Assembly (NCBI GenBank): GCA_002314325.1
Contig: DCFC01000031.1
Location: 19,721 to 46,317 of the forward strand
Reading direction: 5' to 3'
Length of the DNA stretch: 26,597 nucleotides
Origin: Megamonas hypermegale
GTDB taxonomy: Bacteria > Bacillota > Negativicutes > Selenomonadales > Selenomonadaceae
The notes under the pieces were generated by a model. That model saw only the letters and a program-made list of their open reading frames with translations, made no database searches and had not been told where the DNA came from. Positions 15,170 through 22,635 of this stretch are shown here, piece after piece. Each line of letters begins with the position of its first letter. Position 1 is the first letter of the stretch. The position numbers were made by a program, and so were the translations under genes.

Positions 15170-16204
15170 TTGATAATAATCTTTATACCATATACAAAAC
15201 GATTTTAATCCATCTCGTAATGAGGTATTTGGTTTAAAATTAAAATCTTTGATAAGTTCATCAATATCGGCAAAGGTGATTTCAACATCGCCCAGTTGCA
15301 TCGGAACTAATTTTTTATGAGCATCAAAATCGTAATCTTCCGGTAACAGACCCACATTTATCAATTCTTGTTGTAAAATATCGACGAAATCTAATAGATT
15401 TTCAGGATTGTTATTGCCTATATTATAAATTTTATATCGAACATTATTTTCATCATTAATCGGTATTTTTTGCGTAACCTTTATAATGCCCTCAACAATA
15501 TCGTCGATATAGGTGAAATCTCTTTTGCAATTTCCATAGTTAAAAATCTGAATATCTTCGCCGTTGACTAATTTTTTTGTAAAACTGAAATAAGCCATAT
15601 CAGGTCTGCCAGCTGGACCGTAAACGGTGAAAAATCTTAAACCAGTTGTTGGAATATCAAATAATTTAGCATAAGTATATGCCATTAACTCATCGGATTT
15701 TTTGGTAGCGGCATAAAGTGACACGGGTTTATCTGTTTTATCATCTGTTGAATACGGAATTTTCTTATTTAGACCGTATATGCTGGAACTTGAAGCGAAA
15801 ACGAAGTGTTTTACAGGATAATGACGGCAGGCTTCCAATATGTTAAAAAAACCAATGATATTCGATTCTATATATACATCGGGATTTACAATACTGTATC
15901 TTACACCGGCCTGAGCGGCTAAATTGATTACTATATCGGGATGATATTTTTCAAAAAGATTGAAGATGATATCTTTTTCTTTAATATCCTCCTGAATAAA
16001 GATAAAATTGGAGTGTTTAAGCAATTCGTTTAAACGCTCTTTTTTTAAATTTACGTCATAATAATCATTTAAGTTATCAATACCAACAATTTTTATATCA
16101 TTTATATTTGATAAAAGTTTTTTTGCTAAATTAGAGCCGATAAATCCGGCAACACCGGTGATAAGTACTACTTTGTTGTTTAAATCTAAATAAAAATTCT
16201 TCAT
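15164..16204 (-). CDS. UDP-glucuronate 4-epimerase-like NAD-dependent SDR
   Basis: A 346-residue extended short-chain dehydrogenase. Seen: LITGVAGFIGSNL near residue 14, the NAD-binding glycine motif; NLAAQAGVRYS, the family's substrate loop; SSSSIYG with the catalytic Ser region; YAATKKS, the catalytic Tyr-x3-Lys; and TVYGPAGRPDMAYFSFTK, the GRPDMA signature of UDP-glucuronate epimerases (LpsL, GAE type). The reaction interconverts UDP-glucuronate and UDP-galacturonate, a donor for acidic LPS sugars. I chose ATG 16204 because AAGGA lies 6-7 nt upstream. An earlier ATG at 16228 overlaps the previous stop as TAATG but has a poorer ribosome site. It sits between the two Stealth genes and is AT-rich. 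The family is strong; galacturonate specificity is likely. Confidence 0.85.
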   Translation of the reverse strand: MKNFYLDLNNKVVLITGVAGFIGSNLAKKLLSNINDIKIVGIDNLNDYYDVNLKKERLNELLKHSNFIFIQEDIKEKDIIFNLFEKYHPDIVINLAAQAGVRYSIVNPDVYIESNIIGFFNILEACRHYPVKHFVFASSSSIYGLNKKIPYSTDDKTDKPVSLYAATKKSDELMAYTYAKLFDIPTTGLRFFTVYGPAGRPDMAYFSFTKKLVNGEDIQIFNYGNCKRDFTYIDDIVEGIIKVTQKIPINDENNVRYKIYNIGNNNPENLLDFVDILQQELINVGLLPEDYDFDAHKKLVPMQLGDVEITFADIDELIKDFNFKPNTSLRDGLKSFCIWYKDYYQK

Positions 16205-16227
16205 ATATATTCCTTCTTTTGTTTTCA

Positions 16228-17241
16228 TTACTTTTCAAAACTTGATTTATCTGGAAGAATTTTATTAAAGGCCTGTTTTAAACGTTTTTCCATTGGTTCG
16301 AAATCAATATTTTCATTGTCATTAATACATATCATAGGCATAGTTTGATTTTCAATTATATTGAATAATTCTTGGTTTTGCGCTACTCCATTATATACTT
16401 CATAAACTTTTCCTTTTACATGTCGTCCGATTGGTGAAAAATCTCCTTTTGCCAATTGCCAATAACGTACTAACCATTGGTTTACATCTAATCTAGTACG
16501 AAATTTATGTTGACAAGTTTCATTTAATTCATCAAATTCGTTGCTCCATAAATCTTCAAAGGTGCTTTTTAAATAAGAAAAAGCTAAATGATTATTAGAG
16601 AAACATTTGAAATGATGTTCTCCCATTAAGATTAAATTTCTAAGTGCGTCCCAACCATATGCAAGATTTATCCATTTTTTGAAATTTTTTTTGACTTGTT
16701 CTTTTTTGTCAAAATGACTGTTTAGGATAACGATATTATTAAATTTGGCAAATTGGACAGTATCCGATTTATCAGTAACGCTTAAAGTACTGGCAATAGC
16801 AAAATCTGTAGGTAAACCGTCTTTAAAGAATAATTCTTTAGATACCGGTTTTAATAAAAACATATCGTCGTTAAAGTAAACAAACCGTTCAGCTAATCCT
16901 TTTATTCTGTGCAGATTTAATTCTATAGGACGAACACTGAATGTCGGCAGATATTCATGCGGGATAAATTCCGTGTGTTTTGCTATATGAAGTTTAGGGT
17001 TTTCTGTATTAAGCCATTTTGGCAGATGACCATACGTTACAAAGTGGATTTTATTGACCCACGGAGCAAATTTTTCCACGGCGCGGAACCAGTACTGCAT
17101 ATTATCCCAGTCGCGATAACGAATATTTCTGCTGTCCTCATTTTTGTGTGGTGAATACTTGGCTTTTTCTGCCTGCCAGACAGGGTCGTTGCCGTCAACC
17201 CATGTTACGACGAAATCAATAGGATAATTTTCATTTTTCAT
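16228..17241 (-). CDS. Stealth-family sugar-phosphate transferase, paralog B
   Basis: A 337-residue paralog of the gene at 13947. The same blocks are present: IDFVVTWVDGNDPVW at 8-22 (CR1), RFVYFNDDMFLL near 119-130 (CR2), NNHLAFSYLKSTFEDLW (CR3, with Ala where the other copy has Pro), and ICINDNENIDFEP (CR4). CR2 here is the more typical FNDDMFL. Most of the gene is much more AT-rich than paralog A and differs at many synonymous sites, yet the first 190 nt or so are almost identical to paralog A. Its ATG at 17241 overlaps the end of the heptosyltransferase gene by 11 nt, and its stop abuts the epimerase. Sugar-1-phosphate transfer is the likely reaction; donor and acceptor are unknown. Confidence 0.87.
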   Translation of the reverse strand: MKNENYPIDFVVTWVDGNDPVWQAEKAKYSPHKNEDSRNIRYRDWDNMQYWFRAVEKFAPWVNKIHFVTYGHLPKWLNTENPKLHIAKHTEFIPHEYLPTFSVRPIELNLHRIKGLAERFVYFNDDMFLLKPVSKELFFKDGLPTDFAIASTLSVTDKSDTVQFAKFNNIVILNSHFDKKEQVKKNFKKWINLAYGWDALRNLILMGEHHFKCFSNNHLAFSYLKSTFEDLWSNEFDELNETCQHKFRTRLDVNQWLVRYWQLAKGDFSPIGRHVKGKVYEVYNGVAQNQELFNIIENQTMPMICINDNENIDFEPMEKRLKQAFNKILPDKSSFEK

Positions 17242-18265
17242 GTTTAAACATCTCGATTTTCAGTATTTTTTCTAAGACTTGTTCGGGTTTTATAGCAGAT
17301 AAGCAGTCGATATTTTTGCGGCAGGTGCGTTTCCAGCAGCCGTCGCAGTCATGACCTGCTAAAATGACGTTGTGCATCTGTCTGTACGGTCCGTTGCGGA
17401 CAGGGTCGGTCGGGCCCATAAGCATGATGGCGGGAATATTAAGCGCCGCGGCTAAATGGAGATTTCCTGTGTCGCCGCCGACGACAGCTTGGGATTTTTT
17501 GAGCAAGGCGGCCGTCTGCATGAGCGAAGTTTTTCCTACCAGATTTACGATATTTTTGGCGTTAGAGTTTTGCATTATTTCGGCGGCTTTGTGCTCGTCA
17601 TTTTTGCCGAAGCCGATTAAAACGCTTGAAAGATTGTGTTTTGCCAGTAAATCGCTTAATCGGGCAAAGTTTTTTGTCGGCCAGCATTTGTTGACCCAGT
17701 TGGTGCCGACGGCAAATGCGATGAATTTTGCCGTTTTATCTATATTGCGGCTTTGCAGCAATGTATTTACGTACTCGGTTTCTTCAGCCGTATTTTCCAG
17801 CGGGAAGATGATATTATCCGTATTACAGCCGAGAATTTTAACCGTATCCAGATATCTGTCAACGATATGGCCGCTGTGATGGCTGCCTTTTATAGGTTTG
17901 CTGATTAGATTGCTGCCTTCGCGCATATCGATGTAGCCGATTTTGCGTTTGGCGTTGGCGGTCAGTACGACGGCGAGGCTTTTGAACAGTCCCTGCAAGT
18001 CTATGGAAATATCGTATCGCCTTTGATGAAGCTGTTTGTAAAGCGGCTTGAAATTTTCGCGAAAGCCCTTTATGGTTTTAAAGGCTTTTTTTTGAAACAG
18101 GATGACTTCATCGACGCAGGGATTGTGTTTTACTATTTCATAGGCGGTTGGCTCGACTACCCAGGTTATATGAGCGTCGGGAAATTTCCGGCGCAGTGCA
18201 TAGGAGACGGGCAGTGCGTGAATGACGTCGCCGATGGCGCTGAGTTTTACAATTAGGATATTCAT
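17231..18265 (-). CDS. GT9 LPS heptosyltransferase (WaaC/WaaF-like)
   Basis: A 344-residue family GT9 protein. Seen: ILIVKLSAIGDVIHALPV at 3-20, the standard heptosyltransferase N-terminus; AVGTNWVNKCWPTKNFARL mid-protein, the donor-domain start; VGGDTGNLHLAAALNIPAI, the ADP-heptose pocket; and a C-terminal cysteine cluster in HDCDGCWKRTCRKNIDC, common in Firmicute-type GT9 proteins. It would add L,D-heptose to Kdo or to the first heptose of the inner core. I chose ATG 18265 with GAGG about 6-7 nt upstream; a longer frame from 18307 would begin inside the leader hairpin. It is the first gene of a unit with Stealth B and the epimerase. It is distinctly richer in G+C than the distal glycan genes, fitting a conserved core function. 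Confidence 0.88.
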   Translation of the reverse strand: MNILIVKLSAIGDVIHALPVSYALRRKFPDAHITWVVEPTAYEIVKHNPCVDEVILFQKKAFKTIKGFRENFKPLYKQLHQRRYDISIDLQGLFKSLAVVLTANAKRKIGYIDMREGSNLISKPIKGSHHSGHIVDRYLDTVKILGCNTDNIIFPLENTAEETEYVNTLLQSRNIDKTAKFIAFAVGTNWVNKCWPTKNFARLSDLLAKHNLSSVLIGFGKNDEHKAAEIMQNSNAKNIVNLVGKTSLMQTAALLKKSQAVVGGDTGNLHLAAALNIPAIMLMGPTDPVRNGPYRQMHNVILAGHDCDGCWKRTCRKNIDCLSAIKPEQVLEKILKIEMFKHEK

Positions 18266-18295
18266 TTTGAACCTCAGATTTAATTGCTTCAAAAG

Positions 18296-18339
18296 AAAAA
18301 TCTCCATGAAAAATTCGCATAAATTTCATGGAGATTTTT
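18296..18339. terminator. Perfect 16-bp hairpin between hemL and the heptosyltransferase
   Basis: AAAAATCTCCATGAAA (18296-18311) and TTTCATGGAGATTTTT (18324-18339) form an exact stem with a 12-nt loop and A/T tracts at both ends. It can stop transcripts from hemL. It also begins only a few bases after the expected start of transcription from the promoter at 18349, so transcripts of the heptosyltransferase would carry it as a 5' leader hairpin. Confidence 0.8.
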
Positions 18340-18348
18340 CTGTATTTG

Positions 18349-18391
18349 ATTTTAGCAGTATTTTGCAAATTAGTAAATAGTTATTTACTAA
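18349..18391 (-). promoter_or_regulatory. Promoter with overlapping palindrome for the heptosyltransferase unit
   Basis: On the minus strand TTTACT (18377-18372) is 17 bp from TAAAAT (18354-18349), matching the consensus at 4/6 and 5/6. The -35 lies inside a perfect palindrome, TTAGTAAATA-GT-TATTTACTAA (18370-18391), that looks like a repressor operator. It lies just downstream of the hemL stop. Confidence 0.55.
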
Positions 18392-18402
18392 TGCTCTGTC
18401 TA

Positions 18403-19725
18403 TTATTTTTGCAGGAACTGGGCAACTTTGCGCATGGCGATTTCAGCAGCGTCAATCGTTTTTACGATATCGTCATCGCTGTGCGCACCGGACATGAACA
18501 GTGTTTCAAACTGGGACGGCGCCAGATAAATTCCCTGACTGAGCATTTCCATGAACCATACGCCGAAGGCTTCCTGATTGGAGGAGGCGGAGGTTTCATA
18601 GTCGTAAACATCGTTTTCGTTGAAGAAAATGCCGAACATGGAGCCGGCCTGGTGAATCTGCACTTTGACACCGGCGTCTTTGGCGGCTTTCGTTATGCCC
18701 TGCAGTAAGTGTTTTGTCTTAATGGTGAGCTCGCGCGTGTAGTCGGCTTTGCCCCACTGCGGGTCGGCGGAGATGATGTTTAAAGTGGCAAGACCGGCCG
18801 TCATGGCGAGCGGATTGCCGCTTAATGTGCCTGCCTGATATACAGGCCCGATTGGCGAGACGCAGTCCATAATTTCGCGTTTGCCGCCGTATGCTGCAAC
18901 AGGCAGACCGCCGCCGATGATTTTGCCCAGACACGTCATGTCAGGCGTGATGCCGTAAGCTGCCTGCGCGCCGTTTAAGGCTACTCGGAAGCCGCACATT
19001 ACTTCGTCGAAAATAAGTACAGTGCCGTGTTTTTGTGTTTCTTCACGCAGGGTGGATAAGAAACTCTGTTTCGGCAGAACAAGACCCATATTACCGGCCA
19101 CCGGTTCGACGATTACAGCGGCGATTTCGTCGCCCTGTTCATCCATCAGCTTTTTAAATGCTTCAATATCGTTATACGGAATGGTCAGTGTGTCTTTGGC
19201 AGTGCCTGCCGTTACGCCCGGGCTGTCCGGCTGGCCGAAGGTAGCGGCGCCGGAACCGGCTTTGACGAGCAGGCTGTCGGCATGACCGTGATAGCAGCCG
19301 ATGAATTTGACGATTTTATCGCGTCCCGTATAACCGCGGGCTACGCGCAGTGCGCTCATGGTAGCTTCCGTGCCGGAATTAACCATGCGGATTTTTTCGA
19401 TGGACGGCATGAGCTCCATTACTTTTTTGGCGAGCTGGCTTTCAAGCAGCGTCGGTGCGCCGTAACTTGTGCCGCGTTCGGTTGCTTCCTGAATGGCTTT
19501 TACCACGTCTGGATGGGCATGGCCGACAATCATCGGACCCCACGAACCGACGTAATCAATGTATTCATTGCCGTCGATATCGTAGATTTTACTGCCTTTG
19601 GCATGGTCGATGAACGGCGGGTCGCAGGCAACGCGCGCAAAAGAGCGAACAGGGCTGTTCACGCCGCCCGGCATTAAAGTTTTTGCTTCCGCAAAAGCAG
19701 CGGAGGATTTTTTGAGGTTAAGCAT
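18403..19725 (-). CDS. hemL: Glutamate-1-semialdehyde 2,1-aminomutase
   Basis: A 440-residue PLP enzyme that converts glutamate-1-semialdehyde to 5-aminolevulinate, the second step of the C5 tetrapyrrole pathway. Seen: [12 protein letters not shown] at 18-29, the family opening; [12 protein letters not shown] at 116-127 for the PLP phosphate; CYHGHAD at 144-150; FDEVM at 239-243 with the PLP-pyridine aspartate; and GKIIGGGLP at 267-275 with the Schiff-base lysine K268. Length is typical. ATG 19725 has GGAG about 8 nt upstream. It belongs functionally with hemA, hemB, hemC and hemD upstream but is separated from hemB by a terminator and the toxin-antitoxin locus, so it needs its own promoter. 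A weak minus-strand TATACT at 19777-19772 is the only candidate I see. Confidence 0.96.
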   Translation of the reverse strand: MLNLKKSSAAFAEAKTLMPGGVNSPVRSFARVACDPPFIDHAKGSKIYDIDGNEYIDYVGSWGPMIVGHAHPDVVKAIQEATERGTSYGAPTLLESQLAKKVMELMPSIEKIRMVNSGTEATMSALRVARGYTGRDKIVKFIGCYHGHADSLLVKAGSGAATFGQPDSPGVTAGTAKDTLTIPYNDIEAFKKLMDEQGDEIAAVIVEPVAGNMGLVLPKQSFLSTLREETQKHGTVLIFDEVMCGFRVALNGAQAAYGITPDMTCLGKIIGGGLPVAAYGGKREIMDCVSPIGPVYQAGTLSGNPLAMTAGLATLNIISADPQWGKADYTRELTIKTKHLLQGITKAAKDAGVKVQIHQAGSMFGIFFNENDVYDYETSASSNQEAFGVWFMEMLSQGIYLAPSQFETLFMSGAHSDDDIVKTIDAAEIAMRKVAQFLQK

Positions 19726-19750
19726 ATTTTCAACTCCGTTTTATTTGAAT

Positions 19751-19779
19751 TTGAATATTTTTTTTCGTTGTAGTATAAT
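19751..19779 (+). promoter_or_regulatory. Promoter of the antisense RNA
   Basis: TTGAAT (19751-19756), exactly 17 bp, TATAAT (19774-19779): a strong sigma-70-type promoter facing away from hemL and into the hemB-hemL gap. No plus-strand gene lies ahead of it, but an intrinsic terminator does, about 100 nt on. This is the main evidence for a small RNA. Confidence 0.75.
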
Positions 19780-19785
19780 ATAAAT

Positions 19786-19886
19786 TAAAGAAGAGTTATA
19801 AACTGATGTTTCCCAGCGTCAGCCCTCTTCTGAATTGTTTTGTTATTGAAGAAGAGGCTGTCCGTTTGGAACGGCTTCTTTTTTAT
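19786..19886 (+). ncRNA. Antisense RNA, putative type I antitoxin
   Basis: A predicted transcript of about 100 nt from the promoter at 19751-19779 to the terminator T-run at 19879-19884. It contains no plausible reading frame. Its 5' part can fold by AGAAGAG (19789-19795) with CTCTTCT (19825-19831) and CTGA (19803-19806) with TCAG (19819-19822); its 3' part is the terminator stem. It ends just before the stop codon of the minus-strand toxin peptide (19890-19892), so it is complementary to the toxin mRNA's 3' untranslated region. This matches convergent 3'-overlapping type I systems such as BsrG/SR4 and TxpA/RatA. Expression has not been shown. Confidence 0.65.
19849..19884 (+). terminator. 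Intrinsic terminator of the antisense RNA
   Basis: AAGAAGAGGCTGTCC (19849-19863) pairs with GGAACGGCTTCTT (19868-19880) and following Ts around a GTTT loop, with one bulged A and a few wobble pairs. Six Ts run from 19879 to 19884. The polarity fits the plus strand only. Confidence 0.8.
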
Positions 19887-19889
19887 TTG

Positions 19890-19967
19890 TTAATCAAAAT
19901 AAGCCAGCATGGTAAATATCATGGTGATGACGTTGATTATCAGAGATAATAATTCATACATAGACAT
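19890..19967 (-). CDS. 25-residue holin-like type I toxin peptide
   Basis: A small hydrophobic peptide that begins MSMYELLSLIINV and ends TMLAYFD. It closely follows the putative holin-like toxin pattern (Hol_Tox; M-S-x-Y-E-x-L-x-L followed by one membrane helix). Residues 6-23 form a single transmembrane segment; there are no basic residues at all. Overproduced relatives depolarise or permeabilise the membrane. ATG 19967 is preceded by GGGAGGTGG with 7 nt spacing, one of the strongest ribosome sites in the window, but that site is folded into a hairpin (19976-19988). It has its own promoter at 20026-20054, and its mRNA would run into the region transcribed as antisense RNA. Toxicity is inferred from family and gene layout. 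Confidence 0.75.
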   Translation of the reverse strand: MSMYELLSLIINVITMIFTMLAYFD

Positions 19968-19975
19968 TTGACCAC

Positions 19976-19988
19976 CTCCCTAAGGGAG
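19976..19988 (-). promoter_or_regulatory. Hairpin sequestering the toxin ribosome site
   Basis: CTCCC (19976-19980), TAA loop, GGGAG (19984-19988) form a short palindrome that pairs part of the toxin's own Shine-Dalgarno GGGAGG. Local masking of the ribosome site is a common feature of type I toxin mRNAs and would reduce translation. Confidence 0.55.
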
Positions 19989-20025
19989 AGCCGACCATCG
20001 AGTTTATAACATCTTCCGAGAAATT

Positions 20026-20054
20026 ATTATAACATAAAATAAAAGCTATAACAA
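20026..20054 (-). promoter_or_regulatory. Toxin promoter, -35 inside the hemB terminator
   Basis: On the minus strand TTGTTA (20054-20049), 17 bp, TATAAT (20031-20026). The -10 is perfect and the -35 matches 4/6. The -35 lies inside the descending arm of the hemB terminator, so termination and toxin transcription share DNA. The predicted 5' leader is about 50 nt. Confidence 0.65.
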
Positions 20055-20086
20055 AGCGAGAGATGATTTCGCTTGTTATAGCTTTT
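20041..20086 (-). terminator. Intrinsic terminator of the hem operon
   Basis: AAAAGCTATAACAAAGCGA (20041-20059) pairs with TCGCTTGTTATAGCTTTT (20069-20086) with one bulge and a loop of about 9 nt. On the minus strand it is followed by TTTTATTTT. It lies 24 bp after the hemB stop. Confidence 0.88.
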
Positions 20087-20109
20087 TTGTTTAAATCAGT
20101 TTATTTCGT

Positions 20110-21090
20110 TTAGTTTTCTTCTTTGAGCCATTTGGCTACGTCAATAGCATGGTAGGTGATGATGATATCGGCACCGGCGCGTTTCATGCTGGTGAGCGTT
20201 TCAAGCACGATGCGTTTTTCATCAATCCAGCCGTTTTGAGCTGCTGCTTTGACCATAGCGTATTCGCCGCTGACATTGTAAACGGCAACAGGACGATTGA
20301 TTTTGTCGCGAACCTGACGGACGATATCGAGATAGCACAGAGCCGGTTTTATCATGATGAAATCGGCACCTTCGGCAAGGTCGAGCTCAACTTCTTTCAT
20401 GGCTTCGCGGCTGTTGGCAGGGTCCATCTGATAGCCGCGTCTGTCGCCGAACTGCGGTGCGGAGTCGGCTGCATCGCGGAATGGTCCGTAGTAGCCGGAA
20501 GCGTATTTTACGGCGTAGGACATAATGGAAACGTTTTTAAAACCGGCTTCATCGAGTGCTTCGCGGATTACGGCAATGCGTCCGTCCATCATATCGGAAG
20601 GAGCGATGATATCGGCGCCGCTTTGTGCCTGACTTACAGCTACTTTGGCTAGCAGTTTGAGCGTAGCGTCGTTGTCCACTTCATGGCCGCAGAGCTGACC
20701 ACAGTGTCCGTGCGTTGTGTATTGGCAGAGACACACGTCACCGACGATGACAATCTGCGGAACGGCTTCTTTGATGGCACGCATGGCACGCTGAACGGGA
20801 CTGTTCAAATCCCAGGCACTGGAGCCGATTTCGTCTTTGTATTCCGGCAGGCCGAATACTTCAATGGCAGGAATGCCGAGAGCATAAACTTCTTTTGCCA
20901 CTTCCACGGCTTTGTCGACGGAAAGATGGTATACGTCCGGCATACTCGGGATAGGTTCTTTGACATTTTCACCGGCAACGACAAAAATCGGATAGATTAA
21001 ATCTTTTACGGATAAGGAATTTTCACGGACCATGTCGCGGATAGCGGCGCTTTGGCGCAGACGGCGCGGTCTTAAAGTATTGAGTTTCAT
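20110..21090 (-). CDS. hemB: Porphobilinogen synthase (5-aminolevulinate dehydratase)
   Basis: A 326-residue enzyme that condenses two 5-aminolevulinates to porphobilinogen. Seen: [14 protein letters not shown] at 118-131, with the zinc cysteines C120, C122 and C130, which marks the zinc-dependent class; APSDMMDGR at 163-171; [17 protein letters not shown] at 191-207 with Schiff-base lysine K195; and [12 protein letters not shown] at 244-255 with the second lysine K248. All catalytic residues are present. I chose ATG 21090, which has GAGGGTGA about 5-6 nt upstream. A GTG at 21099 would overlap the previous stop as GTGA but starts inside that ribosome site. It is the last gene of the hem operon and is followed by a terminator. 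Confidence 0.96.
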   Translation of the reverse strand: MKLNTLRPRRLRQSAAIRDMVRENSLSVKDLIYPIFVVAGENVKEPIPSMPDVYHLSVDKAVEVAKEVYALGIPAIEVFGLPEYKDEIGSSAWDLNSPVQRAMRAIKEAVPQIVIVGDVCLCQYTTHGHCGQLCGHEVDNDATLKLLAKVAVSQAQSGADIIAPSDMMDGRIAVIREALDEAGFKNVSIMSYAVKYASGYYGPFRDAADSAPQFGDRRGYQMDPANSREAMKEVELDLAEGADFIMIKPALCYLDIVRQVRDKINRPVAVYNVSGEYAMVKAAAQNGWIDEKRIVLETLTSMKRAGADIIITYHAIDVAKWLKEEN

Positions 21091-21095
21091 TAATG

Positions 21096-22607
21096 TCACC
21101 CTCTAAAATTTTTGATTTTATCTACTAAGCCGTCAATAGTGTAGATATCAGCTTCAATATCGACATCAAGTCCTTTTTGTTTACACGTTTGAGCTGTAAT
21201 CGGACCGATGGCGGCTTTTTTTACGTTGTTTAATAATGCAGTTTCATTATCAATCAGTTTTAAAAGATTTTCCACGGTGGAAGAGCTGGTAAATGTTACC
21301 ATGTCTATCCGGCCGCTTTGCAGTAATTTTTTGATTTGGGCTTTATTCGTATCCGCCATTTTCGTACAGTATGTTTCTGCAACATCGACAGTCGCTCCCA
21401 TTCGGCGCAGTCCTCGCGGCAGAGCTTCGCGCGCTTTTTGCGCCCGCGGAATTAATACTTTCGTACCCGGCGTGATATCTTCTTTTAAAACGTCCAGGAT
21501 GCCTTCGGCTTTAAACATGGTCGGCACTTTGTCGGCAATGATGCCGTAGTTTTTCAGTTTAGCGGCAGTCGATGTGCCGATGGCGGCGATTTTGGCGCGG
21601 GAAAGTGCGCGTACATCGAGGTTCTTTTCGTTTAAGCGGGCAAAAAATCTTTCTACGCCGTTCGTGCTGGTGAAGATAATCCAGTCGTATTCACGGATTT
21701 TGGCGATAGCACTGTCCAAACTGGTAAAATCGTCATCCGGCGGAGCAATTTTGATTGCCGGAGCTTCAATGCAGTTGGCGCCGAGTTCTTCCAATTTTTC
21801 TGTGAGGCGGGAAGCCTGTTCTCTGGCGCGTGTGATGAGAATGTTTTTGCCGAACAGCGGTTTGTTGTCAAACCATTGGATTGTCGAGCGCAGGTTTACG
21901 ACATTGCCGACAATGAAAACAGCCGGCGGTTTCAGATTGTGTTTAATTACATCTTCTGCGGCCTTGCCCACCGTAGTGATGAGGACTTCCTGCTCGGCTT
22001 TTGTGCCCCAGCGGACGAGCGCTGCCGGTGTATCGGCGCTTCTGCCGTATTTTATGAGCTGACCGGTTATATGCGGCAGATTGCCTACGCCCATCAGGAA
22101 AACGAGCGTATCAACGGCTGTGGACAGTTTTTCCCAGTTGATGTCGGATTTGCCTTTTGTCGGGTCTTCATGCCCCGTGATTACGGCAAACGATACGGCA
22201 ACCTTGCGGTTGGTAACGGGAATACCGGCATAGGCGGGAGCTGCTATGGCGGAAGTCACACCCGGTACGATTTCAAAATTTACGCCGTTTTGCTTCAGGA
22301 CTTCGGCTTCTTCGCCGCCGCGTCCGAATACGAACGGGTCGCCGCCTTTTAAGCGGACAACGCATTTGCCCTCCTTCGCTTTGTCGGCGATGAGTTGGCT
22401 GATGTCTTCCTGGCGCATGGCGTGATTGCCCGCCTTTTTGCCTACATAAATATATTCAATGTTTTCCGGTGCAAAGGCAAGCAGTCTTTTGTCGGCGAGA
22501 TAATCGCAGATTACGACATCGGCTTTTTCCAGACACTGTTTGCCCTTCAGGGTAATCAGGCGATAATCCCCCGGTCCTGCTCCGACCAGATAAACCATTC
22601 CATTCAT
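21096..22607 (-). CDS. cobA-hemD: Fused uroporphyrinogen-III methyltransferase/synthase
   Basis: A 503-residue bifunctional protein. Residues 4 to about 245 are the SAM-dependent uroporphyrinogen-III C-methyltransferase: VGAGPGD at 8-14, [18 protein letters not shown] at 83-100, [19 protein letters not shown] at 114-132, and ALVRWGT near 196. Residues from about 252 are uroporphyrinogen-III synthase: [31 protein letters not shown] and VTFTSSSTV match the HemD fold. The protein closes the bilane ring and then methylates to precorrin-2, the branch point to siroheme and cobalamin. This fusion is common in Clostridia and Negativicutes. GGAGG lies about 9 nt before ATG 22607; a second Met at residue 4 is an alternative. 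The two halves may channel the intermediate. Confidence 0.96.
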   Translation of the reverse strand: MNGMVYLVGAGPGDYRLITLKGKQCLEKADVVICDYLADKRLLAFAPENIEYIYVGKKAGNHAMRQEDISQLIADKAKEGKCVVRLKGGDPFVFGRGGEEAEVLKQNGVNFEIVPGVTSAIAAPAYAGIPVTNRKVAVSFAVITGHEDPTKGKSDINWEKLSTAVDTLVFLMGVGNLPHITGQLIKYGRSADTPAALVRWGTKAEQEVLITTVGKAAEDVIKHNLKPPAVFIVGNVVNLRSTIQWFDNKPLFGKNILITRAREQASRLTEKLEELGANCIEAPAIKIAPPDDDFTSLDSAIAKIREYDWIIFTSTNGVERFFARLNEKNLDVRALSRAKIAAIGTSTAAKLKNYGIIADKVPTMFKAEGILDVLKEDITPGTKVLIPRAQKAREALPRGLRRMGATVDVAETYCTKMADTNKAQIKKLLQSGRIDMVTFTSSSTVENLLKLIDNETALLNNVKKAAIGPITAQTCKQKGLDVDIEADIYTIDGLVDKIKNFRG

Positions 22608-22635
22608 TTATAAAAACCTCCAAATTTTGCAAGCG

